Both the position numbers and the translations under genes were made by a program. From contig JAGZJD010000005.1 in NCBI GenBank assembly GCA_018365895.1, positions 1 through 64,000 of the forward strand: a stretch of DNA of 64,000 nt, read 5' to 3'. Below are positions 33,585 to 42,511 of the stretch, in pieces. The stretch comes from Lachnospiraceae bacterium. GTDB lineage: Bacteria; Bacillota_A; Clostridia; Lachnospirales; Lachnospiraceae. The first letter of the stretch is position 1. Each line of letters starts with the position of its first letter. Below the pieces are notes generated by a model. That model saw only the letters and a list, made by a program, of their open reading frames with translations. It was not told the DNA's origin and made no database searches.

Positions 33585-34388
33585 ATGAATACACCAAAAG
33601 AAATCGCGAATAATTATATCGCAATAGGGAAGGGAAAAGTAAATATGCCGGTTGCCAAGATGTTTGTGCTTGGTATTCTTGCCGGAATGTTTATTGCAGT
33701 AGGAGGAATTGCCTCTGCAACTGCGGGAGCGGCTCTTCCGGGAGCAGCAGGAAAGATCGTCGGAGCATGTCTTTTCCCGGGAGGTCTGACAATGGTACTG
33801 CTTGCAGGAAGCGAACTTTTTACAGGGAATTGCCTTCTTGTAATTCCGTTGCTGAAAAAAGAGATTACAATTGCAGGAATGCTAAAGAACTGGATTATCG
33901 TATATCTTGGAAATTTTGTAGGAAGTATGCTGATTGCGGCAATATGTGTATTTGGTCATCAGACAGATACTTTTAACGTGGGCACTGCCCTGATCAGTAC
34001 AGCTGTGGCAAAGACTTCTATTTCGTTCGACGATGCAGTACTCAAAGGAATTGCATGTAATTTCCTTGTCTGTATTGCAGTGTGGAGCTCATTTGCGGCA
34101 AAGCAGGTTTCTTCTAAGATTATCGGATTGTTTTTCCCGATTGCAATGTTTGTATTATGTGGATTTGAACATAGTGTTGCAAACATGTTCTATATTTCAG
34201 CAGGACTTTTTGCAAAGGGAAATGAAAACTATATGCTCATGGCAGAAGCCGCACAGGTTGATGTATCTGGTCTGACATGGGGTTCGATGTTTACAGCCAA
34301 TCTTTTACCGGTAACAATCGGAAATATTATCGGTGGAGCGTTACTCGTAGGCGTGGCATATTGGTTTGTATATTTAAAAGATGATTAA
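33585..34388 (+). CDS. focA: formate/nitrite (FNT) channel
   Basis: This 267-residue membrane channel has six segments and the FNT signatures ILAGMFIAVGGIASATAGAA, LAGSELFTGNCL (first broken-helix motif) and GIACNFLVCIAVW, as well as CGFEHSVANMFYI with the pore His. Such pentamers carry formate. Placement between cofactor genes and formate dehydrogenase supports formate rather than nitrite or HS-. GGGAAGGAGAGGATATT precedes the ATG. Confidence 0.92.
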   Translation: MNTPKEIANNYIAIGKGKVNMPVAKMFVLGILAGMFIAVGGIASATAGAALPGAAGKIVGACLFPGGLTMVLLAGSELFTGNCLLVIPLLKKEITIAGMLKNWIIVYLGNFVGSMLIAAICVFGHQTDTFNVGTALISTAVAKTSISFDDAVLKGIACNFLVCIAVWSSFAAKQVSSKIIGLFFPIAMFVLCGFEHSVANMFYISAGLFAKGNENYMLMAEAAQVDVSGLTWGSMFTANLLPVTIGNIIGGALLVGVAYWFVYLKDD

Positions 34389-34452
34389 TGAAAAATATCA
34401 TAAATAAGTAACTAAAATATATTCTATCAAAGAATAAGAGAGAAGGGAATTT

Positions 34453-36288
34453 ATGGGCAAATTATATCTTTCTGATCCGTCAGGTTATGACGCAAAAATG
34501 AATGAAATTGCACGACATTTTTCTCATAAGGTTGAGGTATATCCTCCGGGAAGCTGTCCGATCACACTGCAGATTTCTATGCTGCGGACAGCTGCAAATG
34601 AGACTTGTGGAAAATGTGTACCGTGCAGGGATGGACTCCCTCTTGTAGCACGTTTGATGCAGAAGGTATTAGATGGATGTGCTACAGAGAAGACGCTGGC
34701 AAATATTAAAATGATGGCAACAATGATTCGGGATTCAGCAGACTGTGCCATTGGTTGGAATGCTGCTGATGAAGTATTAAAAGGGCTTGAGCTTTTTGCA
34801 GATGAGTATAAGAGCCATATCGAGAATCAGAGATGTCTTGATTGTGTTGGACAGAAGATTCCATGTGTATCACTTTGTCCGGCACACGTAGATATTCCGG
34901 GATACATAGCACTTGTAGGTAATGAAGATTATGCAGGAGCCATTAACTTAATCCGGCGGGACAATCCATTTCCAACGGCATGTGCAATGGTATGTGAGCA
35001 TCCGTGTGAAGAACGCTGCAGACGTAAGATGCTGGAATCTCCGATCAATATCCGTGCATTAAAAAAATATGCTGTTGATATGATGCCGGCAGATACAGTG
35101 AAGACACCGGCGCCAAATCCGTCAACAGGAAAATCAATCGGTATTATCGGAGGAGGTCCAAGTGGATTAACAGCTGCTTATTTCCTGGCATTAATGGGAC
35201 ATAAAGCTGTTGTGTATGAATCACATGATAAGCTTGGAGGAATGCTCCGCTATGGAATTCCGAATTACCGTTTCCCGAAAGACCGTCTTGATGAAGACAT
35301 TCGTGCTATCCTTGGCGCAGGAGATATTGAAGTAGTATATAATACAACTGTCGGCAAAGATATTTCTATTGAAGAAGTACAGAAGAAACATGATGCAATG
35401 TATGTTGCGATCGGTGCGCAGACCGGAAAGACACTGAATATTCCGGGAGCAGATGCGAAAAATGTTGTGTCTGCGGTAGAAATTCTCGATGAGATCGGCA
35501 ATGGACATCTTCCGGATTACACTGGAAAGAAAGTTCTCGTCATCGGTGGAGGTAATGTTGCTATGGACTGTGCGAGAAGTGCAGTCAGATGTAATGCAGA
35601 AGAAGTTTCAATTGTATACAGAAGACGTCAGAAAGATATGACAGCTCTGGAATCAGAAGTAGAATCTGCTGTTATGGAAGGAATTGCTCTTGTAACATTA
35701 CAGTCTCCGGTAGAGATTAAAAAAGATGCGGAAGGAAATTGCGTATCACTTGTTACACAGCCTCAGATGATCAGTGCATATAGAGGAGATCGTCCTGCTC
35801 CGAAAGATGCAAATAAACCGCAGCAGGAATTCCCGGCAGATGTAATTATGATCGCAGTAGGGCAGGATATTGTGTCTGCACCGTTTGAAGAATTTGGTAT
35901 GCCGGCTAAGAGAAATGTATTCCAGGCAGGGCTTGATACGGAAGTAAAAGAACTTCCGGGAGTATTTACAGGAGGAGACTGTGCAACAGGTCCGTCTACG
36001 GTTATCCGTGCAATCGCAGCAGGAAAAGTTGCAGCGCATAATATTGATGAATATCTTGGTTATCACCATACTTTATTGTGTGAAGCAGTTGTTCCGGAAC
36101 CGAAGGAAAATATGAGGACGTTTATGGGACGTACTGAGATTGGCGAACGCCCGGCATTTATCCGAAAGAAAGATTTTGAGCATGTGGAAGAACTTCTGAC
36201 GCATGAAGAGGCAATGCAAGAGGCAAGCCGCTGTCTCAGATGTGACCATTATGGATGCGGAGCAATGGAAGGGGGCAGAGATTTATGA
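34453..36288 (+). CDS. NuoF-tail/GltD-like flavoprotein, electron partner of formate dehydrogenase
   Basis: This 611-residue fusion starts (about 1-120) with only the 4Fe-4S tail domain of NuoF (NETCGKCVPCRDG, then SADCAIG), without the NADH/FMN part. It continues as a GltD/AegA-type protein: an N-terminal Cys-rich region (CLDCVGQKIPCVSLCPAHVD, CEHPCEERCRR), an FAD site (GIIGGGPSGLTAAY), an NAD(P)H site (KVLVIGGGNVAMDCARSAVR) and the closing FTGGDCATGPSTVIRAIAAG. The stop overlaps fdhF by 4 bases, so it is almost certainly the subunit that links formate oxidation or CO2 reduction to NAD(P)H. Which nucleotide is used is not visible. Confidence 0.85.
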   Translation: MGKLYLSDPSGYDAKMNEIARHFSHKVEVYPPGSCPITLQISMLRTAANETCGKCVPCRDGLPLVARLMQKVLDGCATEKTLANIKMMATMIRDSADCAIGWNAADEVLKGLELFADEYKSHIENQRCLDCVGQKIPCVSLCPAHVDIPGYIALVGNEDYAGAINLIRRDNPFPTACAMVCEHPCEERCRRKMLESPINIRALKKYAVDMMPADTVKTPAPNPSTGKSIGIIGGGPSGLTAAYFLALMGHKAVVYESHDKLGGMLRYGIPNYRFPKDRLDEDIRAILGAGDIEVVYNTTVGKDISIEEVQKKHDAMYVAIGAQTGKTLNIPGADAKNVVSAVEILDEIGNGHLPDYTGKKVLVIGGGNVAMDCARSAVRCNAEEVSIVYRRRQKDMTALESEVESAVMEGIALVTLQSPVEIKKDAEGNCVSLVTQPQMISAYRGDRPAPKDANKPQQEFPADVIMIAVGQDIVSAPFEEFGMPAKRNVFQAGLDTEVKELPGVFTGGDCATGPSTVIRAIAAGKVAAHNIDEYLGYHHTLLCEAVVPEPKENMRTFMGRTEIGERPAFIRKKDFEHVEELLTHEEAMQEASRCLRCDHYGCGAMEGGRDL

Positions 36289-38996
36289 TTAATGTAACGA
36301 TAAACGGCAAGGAGATTCAGGCAAAAGAAGGCCAGACAATCCTGAAGGCAGCCAGAGAAAATGGAATTCATATTCCGACACTCTGCTTTCTGGAAGGGAT
36401 TAATGAGATTGGATCCTGCCGAATCTGTGTAGTAGAGATAGAAGGTCGTGCAGGTCTGGCAACAGCCTGTAATACAGTAGTCAGAGAGGGAATGAAGATT
36501 CAGACAGACAGTGAAGCAGTTATTGAAGCGCGCAAGAATACACTTCACCTTCTTATGGCAGAACATAAGACAAATTGTTTCAAATGTATCAAAAATGGTG
36601 CGTGCGAGCTTCAGGCTCTGGCGAGAGAGTACGGAATTGATGTTCCGAACTTTAAAGCATCCCACGGAGATGTGCAGCATGAACCGTGTGCAGAGAACCC
36701 GTTTCTTTCTTATGATCCGGGACTTTGTATTCAGTGTCAGCGCTGTATCAGCACTTGTGCAAAAGCAACCGGAAGACATGCGCTTTCACTTGAAAAAAAT
36801 GGAGCCAGAGTATATGTAAAAGCTCCTTTTGGCGAAGGCTGGAAGGAATCGCTTTGCGAATCTTGCGGTAACTGTGCACAGGCATGTCCGACAGGTGCGC
36901 TTGTTATTAAGAGAAGAAAAGACTACCGCGACTGGGAAGTGAAGAAAGTTCGTACAACTTGTCCACATTGTGCAACAGGATGTCAGATGGATCTGATTGT
37001 TAAGAATGGCAAGATTGTTGATGTTCAGGGGGCAGATGGACCGTCTAATCACGGATTGCTCTGTGTGAAAGGAAGAAGCGGATCATTTGACTTTGTTGAC
37101 TGTAAAGACAGAATCCGTTATCCATTAATTAAGAATAAAGAGACAGGCGAGTTTGAGAGAGCAACTTGGGATGAGGCACTTGATCTTGTTGCATCTAAAT
37201 TTACTGAAATTAAAAAACAATACGGAGGTGAGGCACTGGCCGGATTTGCATGCTCACGTTCTACAAATGAAGATATTTATATGCTTCAGAAGATGGTAAG
37301 AACAGCATTTGAGAGCAACAATACCGATAACTGTGCCCGCGTTTGACATGCTCCGACTGTTGCCGGTTTGGCAACCACATTAGGCTCCGGAGCCATGACA
37401 AACACTATTTATGATATTACTCATGAATCTGATGCGATTATGCTTGTCGGATCTAATCCGGAACATGCGCATCCGGTACTTGGAATGCAGGTGCGCCAGG
37501 CAGTACAGCGCGGCGCGAAGCTGATTGTTGTAGATCCGCGTGATATTGATCTTTGTAAAGACGCAGATATTCATCTGAAATTAAAACCAGGTACAAATGT
37601 TGCATTTGCAAATGGTATGATGCACATTTTCATTGAAGAGGATCTTGTAGATCACAAATTCATTGAAGAGCGCACAGAGAATTTCGAAGCAATGAAAGAA
37701 TTAGTGAAGGATTATACACCTGAAAAGGTAGCAGAAATCTGTGGAATCGATGCCGATGCACTTCGCGAAGCAGCGCGCATTTACGCTACTGCAAATCGCG
37801 CGCCGATCATGTATTGTCTTGGTGTAACAGAACATCATACAGGTACAGAAGGCGTTATGTCATTATCAAATATGGCTATGATGGTCGGTAAGATTGGAAA
37901 ACCTGGATGCGGTGTAAATCCAATTCGAGGACAGAATAACGTGCAGGGAGCATGTGATATGGGAGCATCTCCGAATCAGTTCTCCGGATATCAGAACATT
38001 GATAAACCAGGTATTCTTGAGAAATTTGAAGAGGCATGGGGAACGAAGCTGAATCCGAATATCGGAACAAAAGCAACAGACTGCTTCCCGAAAATGCTGA
38101 CAGGAGAAGTGAAAGGTTTGTTTATCTTTGGAGAAGATCCGGTCCGTACAGATCCAAATACGCACCATGTGATCAAAGCACTGAGTTCGCTGGATTTCTT
38201 TGTTGTAGATGAATTATTTATGACTGAGACTGCAAAACTTGCAGATGTAATTCTTCCTGGACGTTCCTATGCTGAGAAAGAAGGAACATTTACGAATACA
38301 GAGCGCCGTGTACAGCGTGTCAGAAAAGCTGTTGAGATTGCTGGTGATACAAAACCGGATACATGGATTTTTACAGAAATTATGAGACGAATGGGTTATC
38401 CACAGCCACATCTGACACCGGCAGAGATTATGGATGAGATTTCTTCTGTGACACCGTCATTTGGCGGAATCAGTCATGCAAGACTGGACAGCGAAGAAGT
38501 AGCAGGACAGGGATTACAGTGGCCATGTCCATCGAAAGAACATCCTGGAACACCGATCATGCATGTCGGTAAGTTTGCGCGGGGACTTGGCTATTTCCGT
38601 CCGGCAGCATATACACCTTCCATGGAACTTCCGGATGAAGAATATCCTCTGGTTATGATGACAGGACGTATCTTATATCATTATAATGCATGTGCAATGA
38701 CGGATAAGACAGCAGGAATCAATGAAATTGCAGGTGAATCATTCATCGAGATTAATACAGAGGATGCTGAAAAACTTGGTATTGAGAATGGGGAAATGGT
38801 TCAGATTTCTTCTCGCCGCGGAACAATTCAGGCGAAAGCAGATGTATCAGATAAGACGAATCCGGGTGAATGCTGGATGCCGTTCCACTATATTGAAGGC
38901 GGCGCAAACTGGCTGACAAGTGATGCGCTTGATTCTATTTCAAGTACGCCGGAATATAAAGTTTGTACAGTAAAAGTGGAGAAGATTACAGAATAA
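36285..38996 (+). CDS. fdhF: selenocysteine formate dehydrogenase, catalytic subunit (UGA read-through)
   Basis: ATG 36285 to TAA 38996 encodes 903 residues if TGA 37344-37346 is read as selenocysteine (residue 354). Order: a 2Fe-2S domain (C34, C45, C48, C62), a His-Cys 4Fe-4S region (TNCFKCIKNGACEL), two ferredoxin clusters (CIQCQRCISTCAKA, CESCGNCAQACPTG), the catalytic 4Fe-4S motif (CPHCATGCQMD), then the Mo-bis-MGD domain. Around the TGA the product reads NCARV-Sec-HAPTVAGLATT, where FDHs have V-Sec/Cys-H-x-P-S/T-V-A-G-L. The frame is identical on both sides. It interconverts formate and CO2 with the upstream flavoprotein. Sec machinery genes lie outside the window. Confidence 0.94.
37344..37375 (+). 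promoter_or_regulatory. bacterial SECIS element of fdhF
   Basis: Twelve bases after the UGA, GTTGCC (37359-37364) and GGCAAC (37370-37375) form a perfect stem with loop GGTTT. Spacing and GG-U loop closely follow the E. coli fdhF SECIS as I remember it (12 bases, GUUGCA stem, GGUCU loop). It should recruit SelB with Sec-tRNA. Confidence 0.85.
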
Positions 38997-39034
38997 ACAG
39001 TAGATTTTTGCAAATAGCAGAGATTTCGTATGAA

Positions 39035-39073
39035 AAAATGCAGACGCGGCCGCGGTGGCTGTGTCTGCATTTT
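39035..39073 (+). terminator. hairpin between fdhF and fdhD
   Basis: AAAATGCAGAC (39035-39045) and its exact complement (39063-39073) enclose a GC-rich 17-base loop that can itself fold. It ends in TTTT. A reading frame starting at ATG 39030 crosses it, which argues for the later fdhD start. Confidence 0.75.
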
Positions 39074-39095
39074 GATAATGAAGAGAGAATATGGG

Positions 39096-39857
39096 ATGGA
39101 GAAACATTTAAAAAGGGAAAAAGAACATACAACAGAATATGTGCTGAAAAAGGCAGTATGCTTCCGGGCAGGAGAATTTTCTAAGGAAGAAAAATACATT
39201 GTTCCGGAAGAAAAATATGATCTATATCTGAATGGAGAAATGATACATACATTTTTCTGCTCACCGTGGTATCTGGAAGATCTTGCGTATGGATTTTTGT
39301 ATTTAGAAGGTTATATTCTGAAATCAGAACAAATAAAGGAAATCTGTGTTAAGCAGCAGGAACACAGAATCGAAGTTATAGCAGCTAAAGAATGTGAAAT
39401 GCAAAAGCAGGATACGGAAAAAGAGGGAAAAAAAGCAGAAGAAAGAAAAATTTCTCCGGAAGAGATCATGTCGCTTGCAGCTGCACTTGATGAGCGTTCA
39501 CATCGCTTTCGTCTTACCGGTGGAGTTCACAGCGCGGCACTTGCGAAAGATGGGGAAATCCTTTTGATGAGAGAAGATGTCGGTCGTCACAATGCGGTGG
39601 AGAAGCTGCTTGGCGCATGTATCAGGGAACAGCTTGATACAGCAGATAAGACAATTGTTTTCAGTGGGCGTGTGGCAGCAGAGATTCTTGAAAAAGCAGT
39701 GGCCATTGGCGCACCAACACTGATTGCTGTGTCAGCGCCGACAAGCAGAGCTGTTGAATTGGCAGAAGAGAAAGGAATCCTTCTTGTTGGATTTGCAAGA
39801 GGGGAATCGTTTAATGTATATACGTTTCCGGAGAGAGTTACAATATTTCCTCATTGA
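39096..39857 (+). CDS. fdhD: FdhD-family formate dehydrogenase accessory protein without CGxCG
   Basis: This protein has about 253 residues counted from ATG 39096 (AAGAGAGA upstream; ATG 39078 also possible). Family signatures are WYLEDLAYGFLYLEGYI, FRLTGGVHSAALAKDGEILL, REDVGRHNAVEKLLG, FSGRVAAEILEKA and APTLIAVSAPTSRAVELA. FdhD passes sulfur from a cysteine desulfurase to the molybdenum of formate dehydrogenase through a CGxCG motif. Here that place, between EGYI and FRLTGG, holds only an Lys/Glu-rich stretch with one Cys (AAKECEMQKQDTEKEGKKAE). It is encoded right after the fdhF terminator, so its target is clear, but its chemistry may differ. Confidence 0.85.
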   Translation: MEKHLKREKEHTTEYVLKKAVCFRAGEFSKEEKYIVPEEKYDLYLNGEMIHTFFCSPWYLEDLAYGFLYLEGYILKSEQIKEICVKQQEHRIEVIAAKECEMQKQDTEKEGKKAEERKISPEEIMSLAAALDERSHRFRLTGGVHSAALAKDGEILLMREDVGRHNAVEKLLGACIREQLDTADKTIVFSGRVAAEILEKAVAIGAPTLIAVSAPTSRAVELAEEKGILLVGFARGESFNVYTFPERVTIFPH

Positions 39858-39883
39858 CAATGAAGCTTTATATATGTTACGAT
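39854..39883 (+). promoter_or_regulatory. metG leader promoter
   Basis: TTGACA (39854-39859) with TACGAT (39878-39883) 18 bases later. The -35 overlaps the fdhD stop codon. Confidence 0.6.
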
Positions 39884-39884
39884 T

Positions 39885-40181
39885 TACTATACATGAACAA
39901 TGCAAACGCAGTGACGAAGAGAGTAGATTGTGGGAAGTTTTACAGAGAGATTCCGGTAGCTGAGAGGAATGAATGGAACACGGTTGAAGATGGCTTCCAA
40001 GCGGCGCAGATGAACGACAGCAGTGTGGATAATCTGCGATGGGTACCGCCCTTTACAGCGGGAAGTGCTGGCAGGCACTTACAGAGGTCTTTGCCGTGAG
40101 GCAGGGATGAACAGAAGTGGTAACGCGAATCATCGCCTTCTGTCTGAGTATTTTGAAGATACTTGGACAGAAGGCTTTTTT
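39885..40181 (+). ncRNA. T-box leader, methionine type, before metG
   Basis: This is a leader of about 300 bases with the T-box core GAAGTGGTAACGCG near 40114-40127. It is followed by a terminator: GCCTTCTGTC (40135-40144) pairs exactly with GACAGAAGGC (40166-40175) before TTTTTT. An ATG triplet (39969-39971 or 39973-39975) lies in the expected specifier region GGAATGAATGGAAC. Uncharged tRNA-Met would bind and prevent termination, raising MetG synthesis. Confidence 0.85.
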
Positions 40182-40247
40182 ATTACATAGGAATTTTTTT
40201 TCGGAATCCAATGTAATAAAAATATTCAAAGAGAAGGAGTAATGAAA

Positions 40248-42152
40248 ATGGCAGAGAAATTTTATATGACAACTGCAATCGCCTACACATCAGGCAAACC
40301 ACATATCGGAAACACATATGAGTTTGTTCTTGCAGATGCAATTGCAAGATACAAAAGAAGCAAAGGATATGACGTGTTTTTCCAGACAGGAACAGATGAG
40401 CACGGTCAGAAGATTGAATTAAAGGCAGAAGAAGCCGGCGTGACACCGAAGGAATTTGTAGATGGAGTTGCCGCACAGGTAAAAGAGATTGCAGATCTTA
40501 TGAATACTTCTTATGACAAATTTATCCGTACAACAGATGAGTACCATGAAAAACAGGTACAGAAGATTTTTAAGAAATTATACGATCAGGGAGATATTTA
40601 TAAAGGACATTATGAAGGAATGTACTGTACACCGTGTGAATCTTTCTTCACAGAATCCCAGCTGGTAGACGGCAAATGTCCTGACTGCGGACGTCCGTGT
40701 GTTCCGGCGAAAGAAGAAGCATATTTCTTTAAAATGAGTAAGTATGCAGACAGACTGATCGAGCATATTAATACACATCCGGAATTTATTCAGCCGGAAT
40801 CACGTAAGAACGAGATGATGAATAACTTCCTGCTTCCGGGGCTTCAGGATCTTTGTGTATCAAGAACCTCTTTTAAATGGGGAATCCCGGTAGATTTTGA
40901 TCCGAAGCATGTTGTATATGTATGGCTGGATGCGTTGACAAACTACATTACCGGAATCGGTTATGACTGCGATGGAGAAAGTACAGAACAGTTTAAGAAA
41001 GACTGGCCGGCAGATCTGCATTTGATCGGGAAAGACATTATACGTTTCCATACAATTTACTGGCCGATTTTCCTGATGGCCCTTGATCTTCCGCTTCCGA
41101 AACAGATTTTTGGACATCCGTGGCTGCTTCAGGGCGATGGAAAGATGAGTAAATCAAAAGGAAATGTAATCTATGCAGATGAGCTTGTGAAATTATTCGG
41201 CGTGGATGCAGTACGCTACTTTGTACTTCACGAAATGCCGTTTGATAATGACGGTGTGATTTCATGGGAACTGATGGTAGAACGTCTGAATTCAGATCTT
41301 GCCAATACACTTGGAAACCTTGTGAACCGTACAATTTCTATGACAAATAAATACTTTGGCGGAAGTGTTGCAGATAAAGGTGCAGCAGAAGCGGTAGATG
41401 CAGAATTGAAAGCAGTTGTAGAGGCGGCTTCCGGAAAAGTAGATGAGAAGATGGATAAGCTTCGTGTTGCAGATGCGATCACAGAGATTTTCAATGTATT
41501 TAAGCGCTGCAATAAATATATTGACGAGACAATGCCGTGGGCGCTTGCAAAAGAAGAAGAGAAGAAAGACCGTCTTGAGACAGTACTTTATAATCTGATT
41601 GTAAGCATTTCCGAGGGAGCAAAACTTCTCGCATCATTTATGCCGGAAACAGCAGAGAAAATTCTTGCACAGTTAAACGGCGGAAATGTTGTTGAAAAAC
41701 CGGAAATCTTATTTGCACGCCGTGATCTTGCAGAAGTCATGGAAGAAGTTGCAAAACTTCATCCGGCAGAAGAAAAAGAAGAAGAGAAAGCAGAAGATGA
41801 AAATGTAATCGACCTTGAACCAAAGGCAGAGATTACCTTTGATGATTTTGAAAAACTTCAATTCCAGGTAGGTGAGATCATTGCATGCGAGGAAGTAAAA
41901 AAGAGCAAAAAATTACTCTGCTCACAGGTAAAGATCGGAAGCCAGGTACGTCAGATTGTATCCGGAATTAAGGCGCATTATTCAGCAGAAGAAATGGTTG
42001 GCAAAAAAGTTATGGTTGTTACAAACCTGAAGCCTGCAAAACTGGCCGGAATCCTGTCAGAAGGTATGATTCTCTGTGCAGAAGATGCAGAAGGAAATCT
42101 GTCACTGATGGTTCCGGAGAAAGAAATGCCGGCAGGAGCTGAGATCTGCTAA
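40248..42152 (+). CDS. metG: methionyl-tRNA synthetase
   Basis: This class I synthetase has 634 residues. It shows a HIGH-like motif (SGKPHIGNTYEF), a zinc knuckle (CTPCESF, then CPDCGRPC), the KMSKS loop GKMSKSKGNVI and an anticodon-binding helical domain. A C-terminal EMAP/Trbp111 tRNA-binding domain (about 530-634, FEKLQFQVGEIIACEEVKKS) makes it a homodimer. AAGGAG lies 8 bases before ATG 40248; ATG 40242 is in frame but too close. It is under control of the T-box leader just upstream. Confidence 0.96.
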   Translation: MAEKFYMTTAIAYTSGKPHIGNTYEFVLADAIARYKRSKGYDVFFQTGTDEHGQKIELKAEEAGVTPKEFVDGVAAQVKEIADLMNTSYDKFIRTTDEYHEKQVQKIFKKLYDQGDIYKGHYEGMYCTPCESFFTESQLVDGKCPDCGRPCVPAKEEAYFFKMSKYADRLIEHINTHPEFIQPESRKNEMMNNFLLPGLQDLCVSRTSFKWGIPVDFDPKHVVYVWLDALTNYITGIGYDCDGESTEQFKKDWPADLHLIGKDIIRFHTIYWPIFLMALDLPLPKQIFGHPWLLQGDGKMSKSKGNVIYADELVKLFGVDAVRYFVLHEMPFDNDGVISWELMVERLNSDLANTLGNLVNRTISMTNKYFGGSVADKGAAEAVDAELKAVVEAASGKVDEKMDKLRVADAITEIFNVFKRCNKYIDETMPWALAKEEEKKDRLETVLYNLIVSISEGAKLLASFMPETAEKILAQLNGGNVVEKPEILFARRDLAEVMEEVAKLHPAEEKEEEKAEDENVIDLEPKAEITFDDFEKLQFQVGEIIACEEVKKSKKLLCSQVKIGSQVRQIVSGIKAHYSAEEMVGKKVMVVTNLKPAKLAGILSEGMILCAEDAEGNLSLMVPEKEMPAGAEIC

Positions 42153-42158
42153 ATGACT

Positions 42159-42188
42159 TGACAATCCCCCCTCTCTTCCTTTACAATA
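42159..42188 (+). promoter_or_regulatory. proS leader promoter
   Basis: TTGACA (42159-42164) and TACAAT (42183-42188), 18 bases apart, right after the metG stop. This gives proS its own transcript. Confidence 0.7.
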
Positions 42189-42194
42189 ACCATT

Positions 42195-42458
42195 ATCTGA
42201 ATATATTTTGGACATGGAAGAGGATTAGTACATACCGGGAATGGCACAGAGAGAAGATGAGTGGTGAGACATCTTTCCAGGAAACGTATGGAACCTGCCT
42301 TGGAGTCTCTGCATGAAAATGCAGCGTAGCGGCCGGCGATAACGGCTGGAAAGAGAATTGTCAGATGATTGGCAGACAAAAGATCAGATGACAGTTAATC
42401 AGGGTGGTACCGCCGAAGTTTTCGGTCCCTTTTAGGGATTTGAGCTTCGGCGTTTTTT
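42195..42458 (+). ncRNA. T-box leader, proline type, before proS
   Basis: The T-box AGGGTGGTACCGC lies at 42401-42413. It is followed by a terminator in which CGCCGAAG (42411-42418) pairs with CTTCGGCG (42445-42452) before TTTTTT, with a second small hairpin (TCCCTTTTAGGGA) inside. The specifier region reads GGAACCTGCC, placing CCT (Pro) at about 42294-42296. Uncharged tRNA-Pro should switch on proS. Confidence 0.9.
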
Positions 42459-42511
42459 GTTGCACATGAAAAAATTTATTAAGAAATAGAAATGAAAAGG
42501 AGAATGAGACA

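Noticed and set aside
36285..37346. fdhF as two separate genes or a pseudogene because of the TGA
   Set aside because: The frame is unchanged after the TGA, the flanking residues are the conserved Sec site, and a SECIS-like stem follows at the right distance.
39030..39095. fdhD start at ATG 39030
   Set aside because: This region is the left arm and loop of the fdhF terminator hairpin; a better start with a ribosome site is at 39096.
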